Shown: positions 35,348-44,454 of the stretch, one piece after another | How positions within the stretch are numbered: the first letter of the stretch is position 1 | Layout of the letters: each line of letters starts with the position of its first letter | NCBI GenBank assembly: GCA_021805985.1 | Contig: JAJZDN010000009.1 | Location: 1-64,000, forward strand | Direction of reading: 5' to 3' | DNA: 64,000 nucleotides | From: Planctomycetota bacterium | Lineage (GTDB): Bacteria; Planctomycetota; Phycisphaerae; WQYP01 | Program-made: the position numbers and the translations under genes | The notes under the pieces: model-generated | Seen by the model: the letters and a program-made list of their open reading frames with translations, nothing else | The model's database searches: none | Told to the model about the DNA's origin: nothing

Positions 35348-35946
35348 ATGATGATCTTCCAGATCGGCTCACAGTGCCCCCGGCAACGGGACTGGAAGAA
35401 AGTTTTGTTTCACGAGCGGGCTTAAAGTTAAGTGCTGCGCTAAGAAGCTTTTCGCTGAATGTCACGGGCCTGGTTGCCGCCGACTTGGGAAGCAACGTCG
35501 GCGGATTTGTTGACTGCCTGCTGCGCAATGGCGCTACGAAAGTTTACGCCATTGACACCGGTTACGGGGTGCTGGCCTGGACACTTCGCAAAAATCCCCA
35601 CGTCGTGGTCATGGAACGTCAGAACGCTCTACATACAAAACTGCCGGAATTGGTAGATATTGTTACCATTGACACGGGCTGGACACGACAGTCTAAAATT
35701 CTTCCTGCCGCGCGAGTGCTCCTGAAGCCCACCGGCGTTATTGTTACGCTGATTAAACCTCATTACGAATCACAAATCGCAAAAATCCAGCGCGGCGTGC
35801 TGACGCCGGAACAGTCACACGCGGAATTATCCCGTGTCATTTCCGACATTCAACAAAACGGATGGGCGGTGGAGGGAATTATCCCTAGTCCGATCGTCGG
35901 ACAAAGCGGCAATATCGAATATCTGGCGATGCTCAGAATGCACTAA
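35344..35946 (+). CDS. TlyA/FtsJ-like rRNA methyltransferase without S4 domain
   Basis: This 200-aa protein of the FtsJ (RrmJ) fold, as in the TlyA family of 2'-O-methyltransferases, starts with FVSRAGLKLSAALRSFSL. The SAM-binding AADLGSNVGGFVDCLLRNGATKVYAID and GYGVLAWTLR follow, then VVVMERQNA and LIKPHYES. TlyA proteins normally carry an N-terminal S4 RNA-binding domain of about 60 aa; here only about 20 residues precede the SRAGLKL motif, so that domain is missing. The gene overlaps rpsT by 4 bp, which links it to ribosome production. Confidence 0.8.
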   Translation: MNDDLPDRLTVPPATGLEESFVSRAGLKLSAALRSFSLNVTGLVAADLGSNVGGFVDCLLRNGATKVYAIDTGYGVLAWTLRKNPHVVVMERQNALHTKLPELVDIVTIDTGWTRQSKILPAARVLLKPTGVIVTLIKPHYESQIAKIQRGVLTPEQSHAELSRVISDIQQNGWAVEGIIPSPIVGQSGNIEYLAMLRMH

Positions 35947-35960
35947 TGGATGCCCTGGCG

Positions 35961-36965
35961 TTACTGAATATACAAATATTCCACGCGTGGCTTAAGCAAC
36001 TCATAAATCAGATGCGGGCTAAGCTGCATTTTGGGCTGGCTTGCCGCGGCCTGTGCGTTGATGAAATTCAGAAGACTCGCCGGCCGATGAAACTCAACAA
36101 CCGTGGGATTATAAATGCCTGCAAGCTTGGCGGCCGCGTGATATGCCGCGGATAAATAACCGATGTGATCGACCAATCCGAGTTTCAGCGCCTGCGTCGC
36201 GGGCCAGATTTTCCCATTGGCCACTTTGGTGATGGGCACCTTCAGGTGCGTGGATCGTCCGGTCTGAACAATATTGATAAAACGGGCGGCGTCGGTGTTG
36301 AGCATATTGATCAGATAGGCTTTTACTGCCGGGGTGTACGTGGAAAACGGTGACCCGGCCTCTTTCCAGACCGCAGCCGAACTGGTGAGAAACTCGGGTG
36401 TAACGCCAATTTTTTTCATTAAATCGGTCACCTGGAATCCCGGCATCATAACACCAATGCTGCCCACGATGCTGGTTGGTTCCGCAAAAAGCTGCTGCCC
36501 CGCCATGGAAATATAATAACCGCCGCTGGCATCCAAGGCTCCCATACTCACAACAATGGATTTTCCATCGGAGCGAAGTCTTTGGACGGCATGGTAAATC
36601 TCGTCTGCGTCGGTCACGCCGCCGCCGGGCGAATCTACGCGCAGGACCACAGCCTTGATAGTCGTATCACGATCAATCGCCCGGAGTTGGGCGGTAACTG
36701 ATTTTACCATCGAGCCATCCACCAGGCCGCTGATATGCACCAATGCAATCTGATCCGAGCTGCCCCGACGGACAACCCTCATTTCTAATTGATCCGACGG
36801 CATGAATCCAGTCTTCAAGGATAGCGTGCCCGCCAAAGCCAACAATAACACCACATTGGCCGCCACAGAAAGCAAAAGCAGAATAATCAGAAGAGCCTTG
36901 AAAACAGGATTGGATTTAGGCTCGACGTTCTGATAAACAACTGCCGGTGGTGACGATTGACTCAT
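35961..36965 (-). CDS. sppA: Signal peptide peptidase SppA
   Basis: SppA is a membrane-bound serine protease that degrades remnant signal peptides. The protein has 334 aa (short, 36K type). One transmembrane helix lies at about residues 21-48. The protease domain has VVLRVDSPGGGVTDADEI, the catalytic Ser in DASGGYYIS (about Ser147) and the general-base Lys in VWKEAGSPFS (about Lys201), then GKIWPATQALKLGLVD. It converges on the TlyA-like gene, with 14 bp between stop codons. The ATG has an adequate upstream GGAG. Confidence 0.93.
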   Translation of the reverse strand: MSQSSPPAVVYQNVEPKSNPVFKALLIILLLLSVAANVVLLLALAGTLSLKTGFMPSDQLEMRVVRRGSSDQIALVHISGLVDGSMVKSVTAQLRAIDRDTTIKAVVLRVDSPGGGVTDADEIYHAVQRLRSDGKSIVVSMGALDASGGYYISMAGQQLFAEPTSIVGSIGVMMPGFQVTDLMKKIGVTPEFLTSSAAVWKEAGSPFSTYTPAVKAYLINMLNTDAARFINIVQTGRSTHLKVPITKVANGKIWPATQALKLGLVDHIGYLSAAYHAAAKLAGIYNPTVVEFHRPASLLNFINAQAAASQPKMQLSPHLIYELLKPRVEYLYIQ

Positions 36966-37045
36966 GGATATACTCCGGAAGACTTCATTTATTATTTCCC
37001 GGCGTTGCGGGAAACAAGCTATACATCAGTTTGACTGAATCGACC

Positions 37046-37801
37046 TCAAGTCAAATTCATCTTCTTAATATTGTGCAGGGATTCGGCAATGATGTCGAGT
37101 GGGGAAGCGCCATAGCACTCATCCTGTTCCACGATCAGCCAGGGAATGCCGGCGGTTTTGGCGGCCCGGAAAATAGCGGACCAGTCTAGAATGCCCGTCC
37201 CGACAGGAGCAAACTTTTTTTCTTCCCCGGCGGTCATATCTTTTATGTGCATAAGCCCAATGCGACCGGCATAACGCTTGATATATTCCACGGGATCTTC
37301 TCCAGCATACTGTATCCAGAACGTATCAGGCTCCCATTGGAGACTCCGCCCATCAGCGGCTCGCAACAGGATATCAAGGCCCGTCACGCCATCATATTTT
37401 TTCATTTCAAAATCATGATTATGGTAGCCCAGGATCATACCGCGCTCACGGGCTTTAGCACCGGCATCGGATAACAACCCGCCTAAGGCCGTCCAGTCGT
37501 GGGCTGTCTGACACCGCTCGGGCGACACATAAGGAACAGTAAGGTGATCAACACCGACTTCACTGTAATAATCCAGAACCTCATCGAGCTCTGATTCAAT
37601 TTGCTCCAGGCTCACATGCACACCGACAACGCAGAGGCTCATGGTTTCCAAGCGACTTTGCAGATCTTCAGCCCGCATGATGCCGCGCACATCTGTGAGT
37701 TCCACACCGGCGTAACCCAGAGCCGCAATTTTACGCAAGGTGCCCCAGAAATCACTGGTCATCTGATCGCGCAGAGTGTACGTTTGGACCGCTATACGCA
37801 T
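37046..37801 (-). CDS. Sugar phosphate isomerase/epimerase family protein (xylose isomerase-like TIM barrel)
   Basis: This 251-aa TIM barrel of the AP-endonuclease-2/xylose isomerase-like family starts AVQTYTLRDQMTSDFWGTLRKIAALGYAGVELTDV. It continues with DHLTVPY, MILGYHNHDFEM (metal-binding His/Asp region), LQWEPDTFWIQYAGEDPVEYIKRYAGRIGLMHIKDM and the final LIVEQDECYG. Such enzymes act on sugars, inositols or hydroxypyruvate. The substrate is unknown. AAGGAG precedes the ATG. It lies 80 bp upstream of sppA on the same strand with no evident functional link. The divergent gap 37802-38069 shows no further gene. Confidence 0.88.
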   Translation of the reverse strand: MRIAVQTYTLRDQMTSDFWGTLRKIAALGYAGVELTDVRGIMRAEDLQSRLETMSLCVVGVHVSLEQIESELDEVLDYYSEVGVDHLTVPYVSPERCQTAHDWTALGGLLSDAGAKARERGMILGYHNHDFEMKKYDGVTGLDILLRAADGRSLQWEPDTFWIQYAGEDPVEYIKRYAGRIGLMHIKDMTAGEEKKFAPVGTGILDWSAIFRAAKTAGIPWLIVEQDECYGASPLDIIAESLHNIKKMNLT

Positions 37802-38069
37802 GGGAAGCTCCTTATTAGTGGTTCAGCCAAAGAGCATCATACCGGATTTTGGCCGAAATTCCTCAACCCCCGGCTGCGTATTTTCCACGTTTTCGGATAA
37901 ATTTCGGATTTGAATAAATTTTCCGTCCCTTGACCGGAGTTCCGGCGTATAGTTACCATGCGGATTCCAGTGGCGTGTGCGAAGAACAAAAGCGACGACA
38001 CCGGATTGATTGCCCGGGCGGAAAATTGGAATTCCGCGGGTTTATGTTCGTCTGATCAGGTGATTTTTC

Positions 38070-40301
38070 ATGCACACGCGATCTGGTGTTAAAGCCTTTG
38101 GGGCTAATCGGGGAATGCTGGCGGGACTTTTGGCCTTGGCAGCCCTGATACTTCTAACGAGTTATGTGGCGGCGACATCTCAAACAGTGGCGGCCGCACC
38201 GGCCGCCATGATTCTTGGCGCATCACCTGCCGAAAGCTATGCCGAGAAGGTCAGCACGTTGATCCACTCGCAGAATCTGGCGGCGTTGGCGGCGTTGTCG
38301 CCTGCGGCTCCGGCAACAACGGATGCGGCAATGATCAACCACTGGCGGCAGGCCTATGTAAATACGATGGCCAAGGCCCGTGTGGCGAATCAAGGGTATT
38401 ATAAAAAGTGGCTGGCGACGGGAAAGAAGGATTTTAAGGCAAAAAACTTGATTCCTGCTTTTGAGTATATGCTCACGGCCTATGGATTTTCAACGGATAA
38501 AACCGCTTTTAAAAAGCAGCCTTGGGTTGGCACGCTGACGGCAGAAATTGCCGCCAAAGCGGCGCAATTTGACAAGCAGCATCGATGGCTGGAATCCTTA
38601 CAGCTCTATAACCAGCTTAACACCATGTACCGCATTTCCCGGAAGTATCATCGTGATTTGCACCGGGTGATTCGCCGCACCATGTTGCTGGCAACCTATA
38701 CACCTAAAGAATTTTTTGCTATGCAGGCCAAACTGGCCAAAGACCATGCCTTCAAAAAGCCATCGACCACCCCCAAGCCGAAAATCAAAGAGGAGCAACA
38801 GAACCAAGCTCCTGTCTATTCCCGATGGCAGCACACGGTAAAAGGCATTCATCAGGATATGCTTGTAGAGTCGCTGGAAATTACCGAACACGACTGGGTG
38901 TTACCTATCACCTACAATACGCTGCTGACCGGCGGCTTGCATTTGGTGAAACTCATGGCCGATACGCCGATGCTGGGCGATACATTTCCCGATTTAAAGC
39001 AGACCGCCCGGCGCGATCAATTTGTCTCGGAAATCAATACGCTTCTTAAACGCACAACTTCCACCAAACCCATTGACTCTCTGGGCATGATTCGCCTCTG
39101 GAGTGAACTGGTGACCATGAACCAGAGCACTGTGAAATTGCCACTGCCTGTGCTAATTAAGGAATTTACCGAAGGGTGCATGGAAAAGACTGATAAGTTC
39201 ACCATGCCGTTCTGGCCCAGTCAGGTACAGGGCTTTAATAAGGAAATGGAGGGACAGTTCGGCGGCGTGGGCATACAGATCCGCATGGAAAATGGCCTCT
39301 TGCAGGTGGTTTCACCCCTTAGCGGCACCCCCGCTTACAAAGCTGGTATCCAGGCCGGTGATATGATTGTCACCGTGGACGGGCAGAACATGATGGGGCT
39401 GGGCCTCAACACGGTAGTTCGCAAAATCATGGGAAAGCCGGGCACCAAAGTGGTTCTGGGCATTCGCCGGGGCACCGATCCCAAACTACTGATTTTCCAT
39501 CTTAAGCGTGCGATTATTCACGTTCGTTCAATTAAAGGCTTCGCCCGTAATCCGGCCACTGGAAAGTGGCGATTTATGATTGACCCCAAAGAAGGCATTG
39601 CGTACGTCCGGGTAACGCAGTTTCAGGCGGATACCGCCCAACAGTTAAAGAAAGTTCTCAAACGGTTGCTCACAGAGCACATGCACGGACTTATTATCGA
39701 TCTCCGCTATAACCCCGGCGGATACCTGGATACCGCCGTGCGCATGTGCAATATGTTTATCAGTCAGGGGACAATACTTTCCACCCGCGGCCGCACCGCG
39801 CAGCCTGAGGCCTGGTCGGCCCAGGGTTCCCCGCTGATTCCACCGAATATGCCGGTCATTCTGGTAGTCAATCAGGATAGCGCCAGTGCCTCGGAAATTT
39901 TCAGCGGGGCCATGCGGGATCACCACCGTGCGCTGATCGTAGGCCACCGGACGTATGGCAAAGGGTGCGTGCAAAATGTGATCCCCATCGGAGAAAATAA
40001 TACCGCGGAATTCAAACTCACCGAACAGTATTATTATCTGCCCGATGGCGAGTGCATCCAACGGCAACCCCACGCCCGTGTATGGGGTGTAAAACCCAAT
40101 GTCTCAGTCTGGTTTTCGCCGCTGCAATTACAGGAGTTGCAGGCAACGTGGTTGAATGATGATCTGATTGCCAGCCCCGGCAAAGCCTCTGCGAAGGCCA
40201 GCCCCTTTGCGTTTAAGGTGCCACCGCAAAAGGTGTTTGATACACAACTGGACACTGCAGAACTATTAATGAAGTTGCAACTGGTAAAGTATTATCATTA
40301 A
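38070..40301 (+). CDS. Carboxy-terminal processing protease (S41 family, PDZ)
   Basis: The protein has 743 aa. A signal peptide occupies about residues 1-45 (GLLALAALILLTSYVAATS). An N-terminal helical region of about 340 aa is unusually long for the family. A PDZ domain lies at about 395-470 (GVGIQIRMENGLLQVVSP, AGIQAGDMIVTVDG). The peptidase domain has GIAYVRVTQFQ, LIIDLRYNPGGYLDTAV, NQDSASASEIFSGAMRDH (catalytic Ser near 605) and the Lys in TYGKGCVQ (near 630). Ctp proteases trim or degrade periplasmic proteins. The gene is preceded by an AGGTGA and followed at 40 bp by a small membrane protein gene. Confidence 0.93.
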   Translation: MHTRSGVKAFGANRGMLAGLLALAALILLTSYVAATSQTVAAAPAAMILGASPAESYAEKVSTLIHSQNLAALAALSPAAPATTDAAMINHWRQAYVNTMAKARVANQGYYKKWLATGKKDFKAKNLIPAFEYMLTAYGFSTDKTAFKKQPWVGTLTAEIAAKAAQFDKQHRWLESLQLYNQLNTMYRISRKYHRDLHRVIRRTMLLATYTPKEFFAMQAKLAKDHAFKKPSTTPKPKIKEEQQNQAPVYSRWQHTVKGIHQDMLVESLEITEHDWVLPITYNTLLTGGLHLVKLMADTPMLGDTFPDLKQTARRDQFVSEINTLLKRTTSTKPIDSLGMIRLWSELVTMNQSTVKLPLPVLIKEFTEGCMEKTDKFTMPFWPSQVQGFNKEMEGQFGGVGIQIRMENGLLQVVSPLSGTPAYKAGIQAGDMIVTVDGQNMMGLGLNTVVRKIMGKPGTKVVLGIRRGTDPKLLIFHLKRAIIHVRSIKGFARNPATGKWRFMIDPKEGIAYVRVTQFQADTAQQLKKVLKRLLTEHMHGLIIDLRYNPGGYLDTAVRMCNMFISQGTILSTRGRTAQPEAWSAQGSPLIPPNMPVILVVNQDSASASEIFSGAMRDHHRALIVGHRTYGKGCVQNVIPIGENNTAEFKLTEQYYYLPDGECIQRQPHARVWGVKPNVSVWFSPLQLQELQATWLNDDLIASPGKASAKASPFAFKVPPQKVFDTQLDTAELLMKLQLVKYYH

Positions 40302-40340
40302 AGCCGCATACGTGATGGCGAAATAATGGAGAACGTGGTT

Positions 40341-40577
40341 ATGAATCGCCGACGCATTATTGGAAATATCGTAAGCGGAATAATGGCCCTGCTGACCGCT
40401 GTCGCCACGCTTTATTTAAGCATCCACTATCTGGCCAAGCCCCATGGCTGGATTGATTGGATGGTGCAACTTTCCGGTGCTGCGACAACTGCGATCATTA
40501 TTTTCTTCCTGACCTGGGGCCACTTCCAGAAAACGCCGGTTGCGCCCGCGCAAGATAACTCCGCGCAAGCCAATTAG
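40341..40577 (+). CDS. Small two-helix membrane protein
   Basis: This 78-aa protein has two hydrophobic helices (about residues 6-27 and 38-60) and a short soluble tail. ATG 40341 is chosen over 40326 because GGAG lies nine bases upstream of it. No family is recognised. It follows the Ctp protease by 40 bp and may share its transcript. Confidence 0.55.
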   Translation: MNRRRIIGNIVSGIMALLTAVATLYLSIHYLAKPHGWIDWMVQLSGAATTAIIIFFLTWGHFQKTPVAPAQDNSAQAN

Positions 40578-40698
40578 CCCACCATTAGGCATTAACGGAC
40601 TGATCATTGTGCTAAGAGCCTGAATTCACGGCAATGACCGAGGGAACCTTGTGCGGATAACTGCCCCGTTCTGATGGTGCAGTAATTTCCCCGGGCGC

Positions 40699-40728
40699 TT
40701 GAGTTCTCGGGCACTTCGGTGCGATAAT
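40699..40728 (+). promoter_or_regulatory. Probable promoter of purQ-recJ-rpiA
   Basis: TTGAGT (40699-40704) and GATAAT (40723-40728) lie 18 bp apart, about 26 bp before the purQ start codon. Both hexamers match the sigma70 consensus well (TTGAGT four of six, GATAAT five of six). Confidence 0.55.
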
Positions 40729-40754
40729 GCGCCAAGTTGGAAAAGGATCGCTTC

Positions 40755-41570
40755 ATGGAATCATCAACTGTCCGAGTGCTGCTGCTGAGAACGGCCGGTA
40801 CGAATTGTGATAAAGAACTGGCTCTGGCTTTTCAGCGGGCTGGTGCCAAAGTAGAGACGCTGCATATCCACCGCCTGCTGGCCGAGCCGGGGCAATTGAC
40901 CGACTACCAAATCTTGGGCTTTCCGGGCGGCTTTTCATACGGGGATGATATTGCCAGCGGGAAAATTCTGGCCAATGAATTGCTGCATCATCTGCGTCAG
41001 CCCTTGGAACAATGGGTGCGCGATGGCAAAATGATTCTGGGCGTATGCAATGGGTTTCAAGTTCTGGTCAAGGCCGGCTTGCTGCCGGGACCGCTGCCGC
41101 AGTTGGAGCCCGCAGACATATTTACTACCACCCTGACGCATAATTCCCAAGCCCGCTTTGAGGATCGCTGGGTTCGCCTACAATCTCAATCATCTGTTTG
41201 CAAATGGATAGAATCGGGTAAATCTCTGCTGTTGCCGGTGGCTCATGGAGAAGGACGATTTGCGGTGCGCGATCAGGCGATCATGGACGCATTGGAAGCC
41301 AATGATCAAATTGTCTTGCGTTACGTTTGCGAAAATGGAAAGCCCGCGAAAGATTTTCCAGACAATCCCAATGGGAGTGCCGGAGCCATTGCCGGAATAT
41401 GTGATACCACGGGACGGATTTTAGGGCTTATGCCTCATCCGGAGCGGTTTATTAATATCCGACAGCACCCGTTCTGGACGCGACAGGACGGTGCGGCCAT
41501 ACCGGATGGTCTGCAATTATTTGAAAATGCAGTTAAATATGTTCATAGTTCCATGGCCATGAGCGTGTAA
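40755..41570 (+). CDS. purQ: Phosphoribosylformylglycinamidine synthase, glutaminase subunit PurQ
   Basis: PurQ frees ammonia from glutamine for PurL in purine biosynthesis. The protein has 271 aa from ATG 40755 (GGA eight bases upstream; the longer TTG frame from 40737 is less likely). The class I amidotransferase domain has GGFSYGDDI, the nucleophile Cys in LGVCNGFQVL (about Cys98) and MPHPERF at the C-terminus (His and Glu). It is a clustered neighbour of recJ and rpiA; purL and purS are not in the window. Confidence 0.95.
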   Translation: MESSTVRVLLLRTAGTNCDKELALAFQRAGAKVETLHIHRLLAEPGQLTDYQILGFPGGFSYGDDIASGKILANELLHHLRQPLEQWVRDGKMILGVCNGFQVLVKAGLLPGPLPQLEPADIFTTTLTHNSQARFEDRWVRLQSQSSVCKWIESGKSLLLPVAHGEGRFAVRDQAIMDALEANDQIVLRYVCENGKPAKDFPDNPNGSAGAIAGICDTTGRILGLMPHPERFINIRQHPFWTRQDGAAIPDGLQLFENAVKYVHSSMAMSV

Positions 41571-41612
41571 CAACCGCGGTTTTACCAACACCAGGACACG
41601 GAGGTCAACACT

Positions 41613-43436
41613 TTGAGCACTTCAACACGAATTCCGCATAGCTTCCTCAAACGGCAATGGAATTTGCCGCAAACGGTGGTCGATAGTCAGCAGGTTAGTG
41701 CCCTGTCTCGCAGCCTTGGCCGTCACCCGTTGACCGCCCGGCTGCTGCTGGCACGGGACATGGGAAATCCGGATTGTGCCCGACAATTTCTGGAGCCGGA
41801 ATTCAAGAATATTCTCTCCCCGCAGAGCATTCCCGGTATGGACGCTTGCGCAGAGCTGGTGGCCCAGGCGATAAAACAGAAGGACAAAATCACCGTTTAT
41901 GGTGATTACGACGTGGACGGAATAACCGGCACCACAATGCTGCATCGCCTGCTTACGGCCGCCGGCGCGGACTTTGATACCTATATCCCCCATCGAATTG
42001 ACGAAGGCTATGGATTATCCATTGATGCGGTAAAAGATATTGCCCAGCGCGGCACACGCCTCTTACTGACCGTAGATTGCGGCATTACCGCTGTAGAGGC
42101 CGTGCAGGCCGGACGCGAAGCCGGTATGACTATCGTCATCACCGATCATCATGAATATGAGGCATCCTTGCCGCCGGCGCATGCTATTGCCCACCCGCGG
42201 TTGCACGGATGTGCGACCGGGAATACCCAATTATGCGGGGCCGGTGTGGCGTACAAACTGGTCTGGGCCATCGCGGTAAGGCTGTGCGGTTCAGATAAGC
42301 TTACACCCACATATCGCGATATGTTGATTGATTTTACTGCCTTGACGGCTCTGGCCACGATAGCGGACGTGGTGCCACTGCAGGACGAAAATCGCATCCT
42401 GGTCAGTTACGGCTTAAAGCAATTATCACGATGCAATATGGCCGGCATCAAAGCGCTGATCCGTGTCGCCGGATTTGAAAATCGCAGCATTGATGGTACG
42501 GCGGTGGGATTTTCGCTGGCACCTCGGCTTAATGCGGCCGGAAGAATGGGCCATGCGAATATGGCCGTCGAACTGCTGACCACAGAGGAAAGCGCCCGCG
42601 CCGATGAACTGGCTGAATATCTGGAGACTAAAAACAAGGAACGCCAGAACACAGAGCGGAAAATAACCGCGGAAGCTATAGAGTTTGTCCGGCAGTTGCC
42701 GCAGCTTCCCGCGGCGCTGGTGCTGTGCCAACGGCACTGGCACTCCGGCGTGGTGGGAATTGTGGCCGCCCGGCTGGTGGATCACTTCAACCGCCCCGCC
42801 TTTGTGCTGACGGATGATGGAACCACCATCAGCGGCAGCGGGCGCAGCATTCCCGGTTTTGCCCTGCATGAAGCCGTTGCGCATTGCCGCGATCTGTTAA
42901 TAAGCGGCGGCGGCCATGCGGCGGCAGCGGGCATAAAAATGCACACCGCACAACTCGATGCGTTTACCCGAAAATTTTGCGCCTATGCCGCAGAGGTGCA
43001 ACCCGCCGACGGCCTGACGCCGTGTTTTAAAATTGATGGGGAACTGGAACCTTCCGATATTGATTGTCAGGCCTTCAGTGAATTGGAAGCAATGGCTCCC
43101 TTTGGCTGCGGCAATACGAAGCCCAAACTTCTCATTCGCAATGTTCAGGTTGCCGTACCTCCACGCCGCATGGGCGCACGCGGCACGCATATGATGCTGC
43201 AACTGAAAATAAACGACCGCCGTTTCCGCGCTGTGGGATTTGGATTAGGCGATGCTGAACCGCTGCTGACGGTCGGAATGATGCTTGACCTGGTGGTCCA
43301 TGCCAGTGTGAGTCATTATTACCAGCAGCCGCAGGCCGAACTGCATATTATTGATTTTTCCCGTAGCGACGGTCAGTCTCTGCATGGTGAAAATACGGTG
43401 GCGGAAGCGGCTGATGTAGTGTTGACGAAGTTGTAA
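41613..43436 (+). CDS. recJ: Single-stranded-DNA-specific exonuclease RecJ
   Basis: RecJ is a 5'-3' exonuclease in recombination and mismatch repair. The 607-aa protein carries the DHH-family motifs: YGDYDVDGITGT (about 97-108), VDCGITAVEAV, DHHEYE (about 175) and the C-terminal DHHA1 domain with SGRSIPGFALHEAVAHC and SGGGHAAAAG, followed by an OB-like domain (about 470-590). The start is TTG at 41613 with a strong GGAGG. It lies 43 bp after purQ and 35 bp before rpiA. Confidence 0.95.
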   Translation: MSTSTRIPHSFLKRQWNLPQTVVDSQQVSALSRSLGRHPLTARLLLARDMGNPDCARQFLEPEFKNILSPQSIPGMDACAELVAQAIKQKDKITVYGDYDVDGITGTTMLHRLLTAAGADFDTYIPHRIDEGYGLSIDAVKDIAQRGTRLLLTVDCGITAVEAVQAGREAGMTIVITDHHEYEASLPPAHAIAHPRLHGCATGNTQLCGAGVAYKLVWAIAVRLCGSDKLTPTYRDMLIDFTALTALATIADVVPLQDENRILVSYGLKQLSRCNMAGIKALIRVAGFENRSIDGTAVGFSLAPRLNAAGRMGHANMAVELLTTEESARADELAEYLETKNKERQNTERKITAEAIEFVRQLPQLPAALVLCQRHWHSGVVGIVAARLVDHFNRPAFVLTDDGTTISGSGRSIPGFALHEAVAHCRDLLISGGGHAAAAGIKMHTAQLDAFTRKFCAYAAEVQPADGLTPCFKIDGELEPSDIDCQAFSELEAMAPFGCGNTKPKLLIRNVQVAVPPRRMGARGTHMMLQLKINDRRFRAVGFGLGDAEPLLTVGMMLDLVVHASVSHYYQQPQAELHIIDFSRSDGQSLHGENTVAEAADVVLTKL

Positions 43437-43471
43437 ACTCTTTTACCGATATCGAATTAAAAGGATGCTCA

Positions 43472-44209
43472 ATGACGCAAGCCACCAGAATTGCCACCCC
43501 GGAACAATTGCACGCCATTGGAGCCATGGCAGCGGAGCTTATTACCAGTGGACAGGCAGTAGGTCTGGGCAGCGGCAAGGCATCCCATGCGTTTGTAAAA
43601 ATGCTGGCCCGGCGCGTCCGGGAAAATGGCTTGAATATTATCGGTATTCCCACCTCTGAATCCACAGCCCGCCTGGCCAGAGAACTGGGCATACCGTTGG
43701 GCAGCCTGGAAAATATCACGCGCCTGGACATTGCCGTGGATGGCGCCGATGAAGTTGACCCCACGCTGAACCTTACTAAGGGCGGAGGCGGTGATTTACT
43801 GCGGGAAAAAGTTATCGCGTCCATTGCGCAGCGTTATGTGGTGGTGGTGGGCCAGGAAAAGCTGGTGGAACATATAGGCTCGCGCTTCCCGGTTTTTGTC
43901 GAAGTGGTAGAATTCGCCATGCCGGCGGTTATTCGCGCCTTGGCCGCTCTCGGGGCTACCACCACGCCGCGCATGACCGCGGACGGTAAACTTTTCCGCA
44001 CCGATAACAGCAATCCCCTGCTGCACGCCCGCTTTGATCCATCCGATGCGCAACTCCTGCAACCGGCAATTCTGGATCAGACCATACGCAATATTCCCGG
44101 CACCATTGAAACCGGTTTATTTCTCAACAAAGCGGACGAAGTGCTGGTAGCGAACTTTGACGGCACAGTACAGACGCTGCACCGCGGGGGCGGCTTAGGA
44201 CGCAGTTAG
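43472..44209 (+). CDS. rpiA: Ribose-5-phosphate isomerase A
   Basis: RpiA interconverts ribose 5-phosphate and ribulose 5-phosphate. The 245-aa protein has GLGSGKASHAFVKML, IPTSESTARLARELGIP, DIAVDGADEVDPTLNLTKGGGGDLLREKVIA (catalytic Asp, Lys and Glu residues) and TDNSNPLLHARF. It completes, together with zwf, gnd and tal elsewhere in the window, most of the pentose phosphate pathway. GGA precedes the ATG. Confidence 0.96.
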   Translation: MTQATRIATPEQLHAIGAMAAELITSGQAVGLGSGKASHAFVKMLARRVRENGLNIIGIPTSESTARLARELGIPLGSLENITRLDIAVDGADEVDPTLNLTKGGGGDLLREKVIASIAQRYVVVVGQEKLVEHIGSRFPVFVEVVEFAMPAVIRALAALGATTTPRMTADGKLFRTDNSNPLLHARFDPSDAQLLQPAILDQTIRNIPGTIETGLFLNKADEVLVANFDGTVQTLHRGGGLGRS

Positions 44210-44230
44210 GAGTTGGGAGTTAGAAGGCGG

Positions 44231-44302
44231 AATCGCCAAGGGCGATTGGCGAGCAAAATATTAGCGCACTTCCGGAAAATTCCAGATTCCAGATTCCAGG
44301 TT
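44231..44302. repeat. Intergenic hairpin plus inverted copy of the 24-bp repeat
   Basis: AATCGCC-AAG-GGCGATT (44231-44247) is a perfect 7-bp hairpin that can also shift to CGCCAA / TTGGCG. Positions 44279-44302 are the exact reverse complement of 20901-20924. The stretch 44210-44454 between rpiA and the UreF-like gene has no other gene. Confidence 0.7.
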
Positions 44303-44454
44303 TCCCCGTGCACCGCCTTAAGCGATGCTTGCTGGGTGCCACAAATCCCACCTTTTGCAACCGCGCGGCAATTCGCCCACTTCAGAAGAATTGTTATTGT
44401 GATCTACCGATTTGATACGATACAATCATATAAAGCAAGGGAGAAAACGAGCGA

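Noticed and set aside
37930-37980. Promoter with TTGACC upstream of the Ctp protease gene
   Set aside because: No -10 hexamer at 16-18 bp spacing; TATAGT is only 12 bp away.
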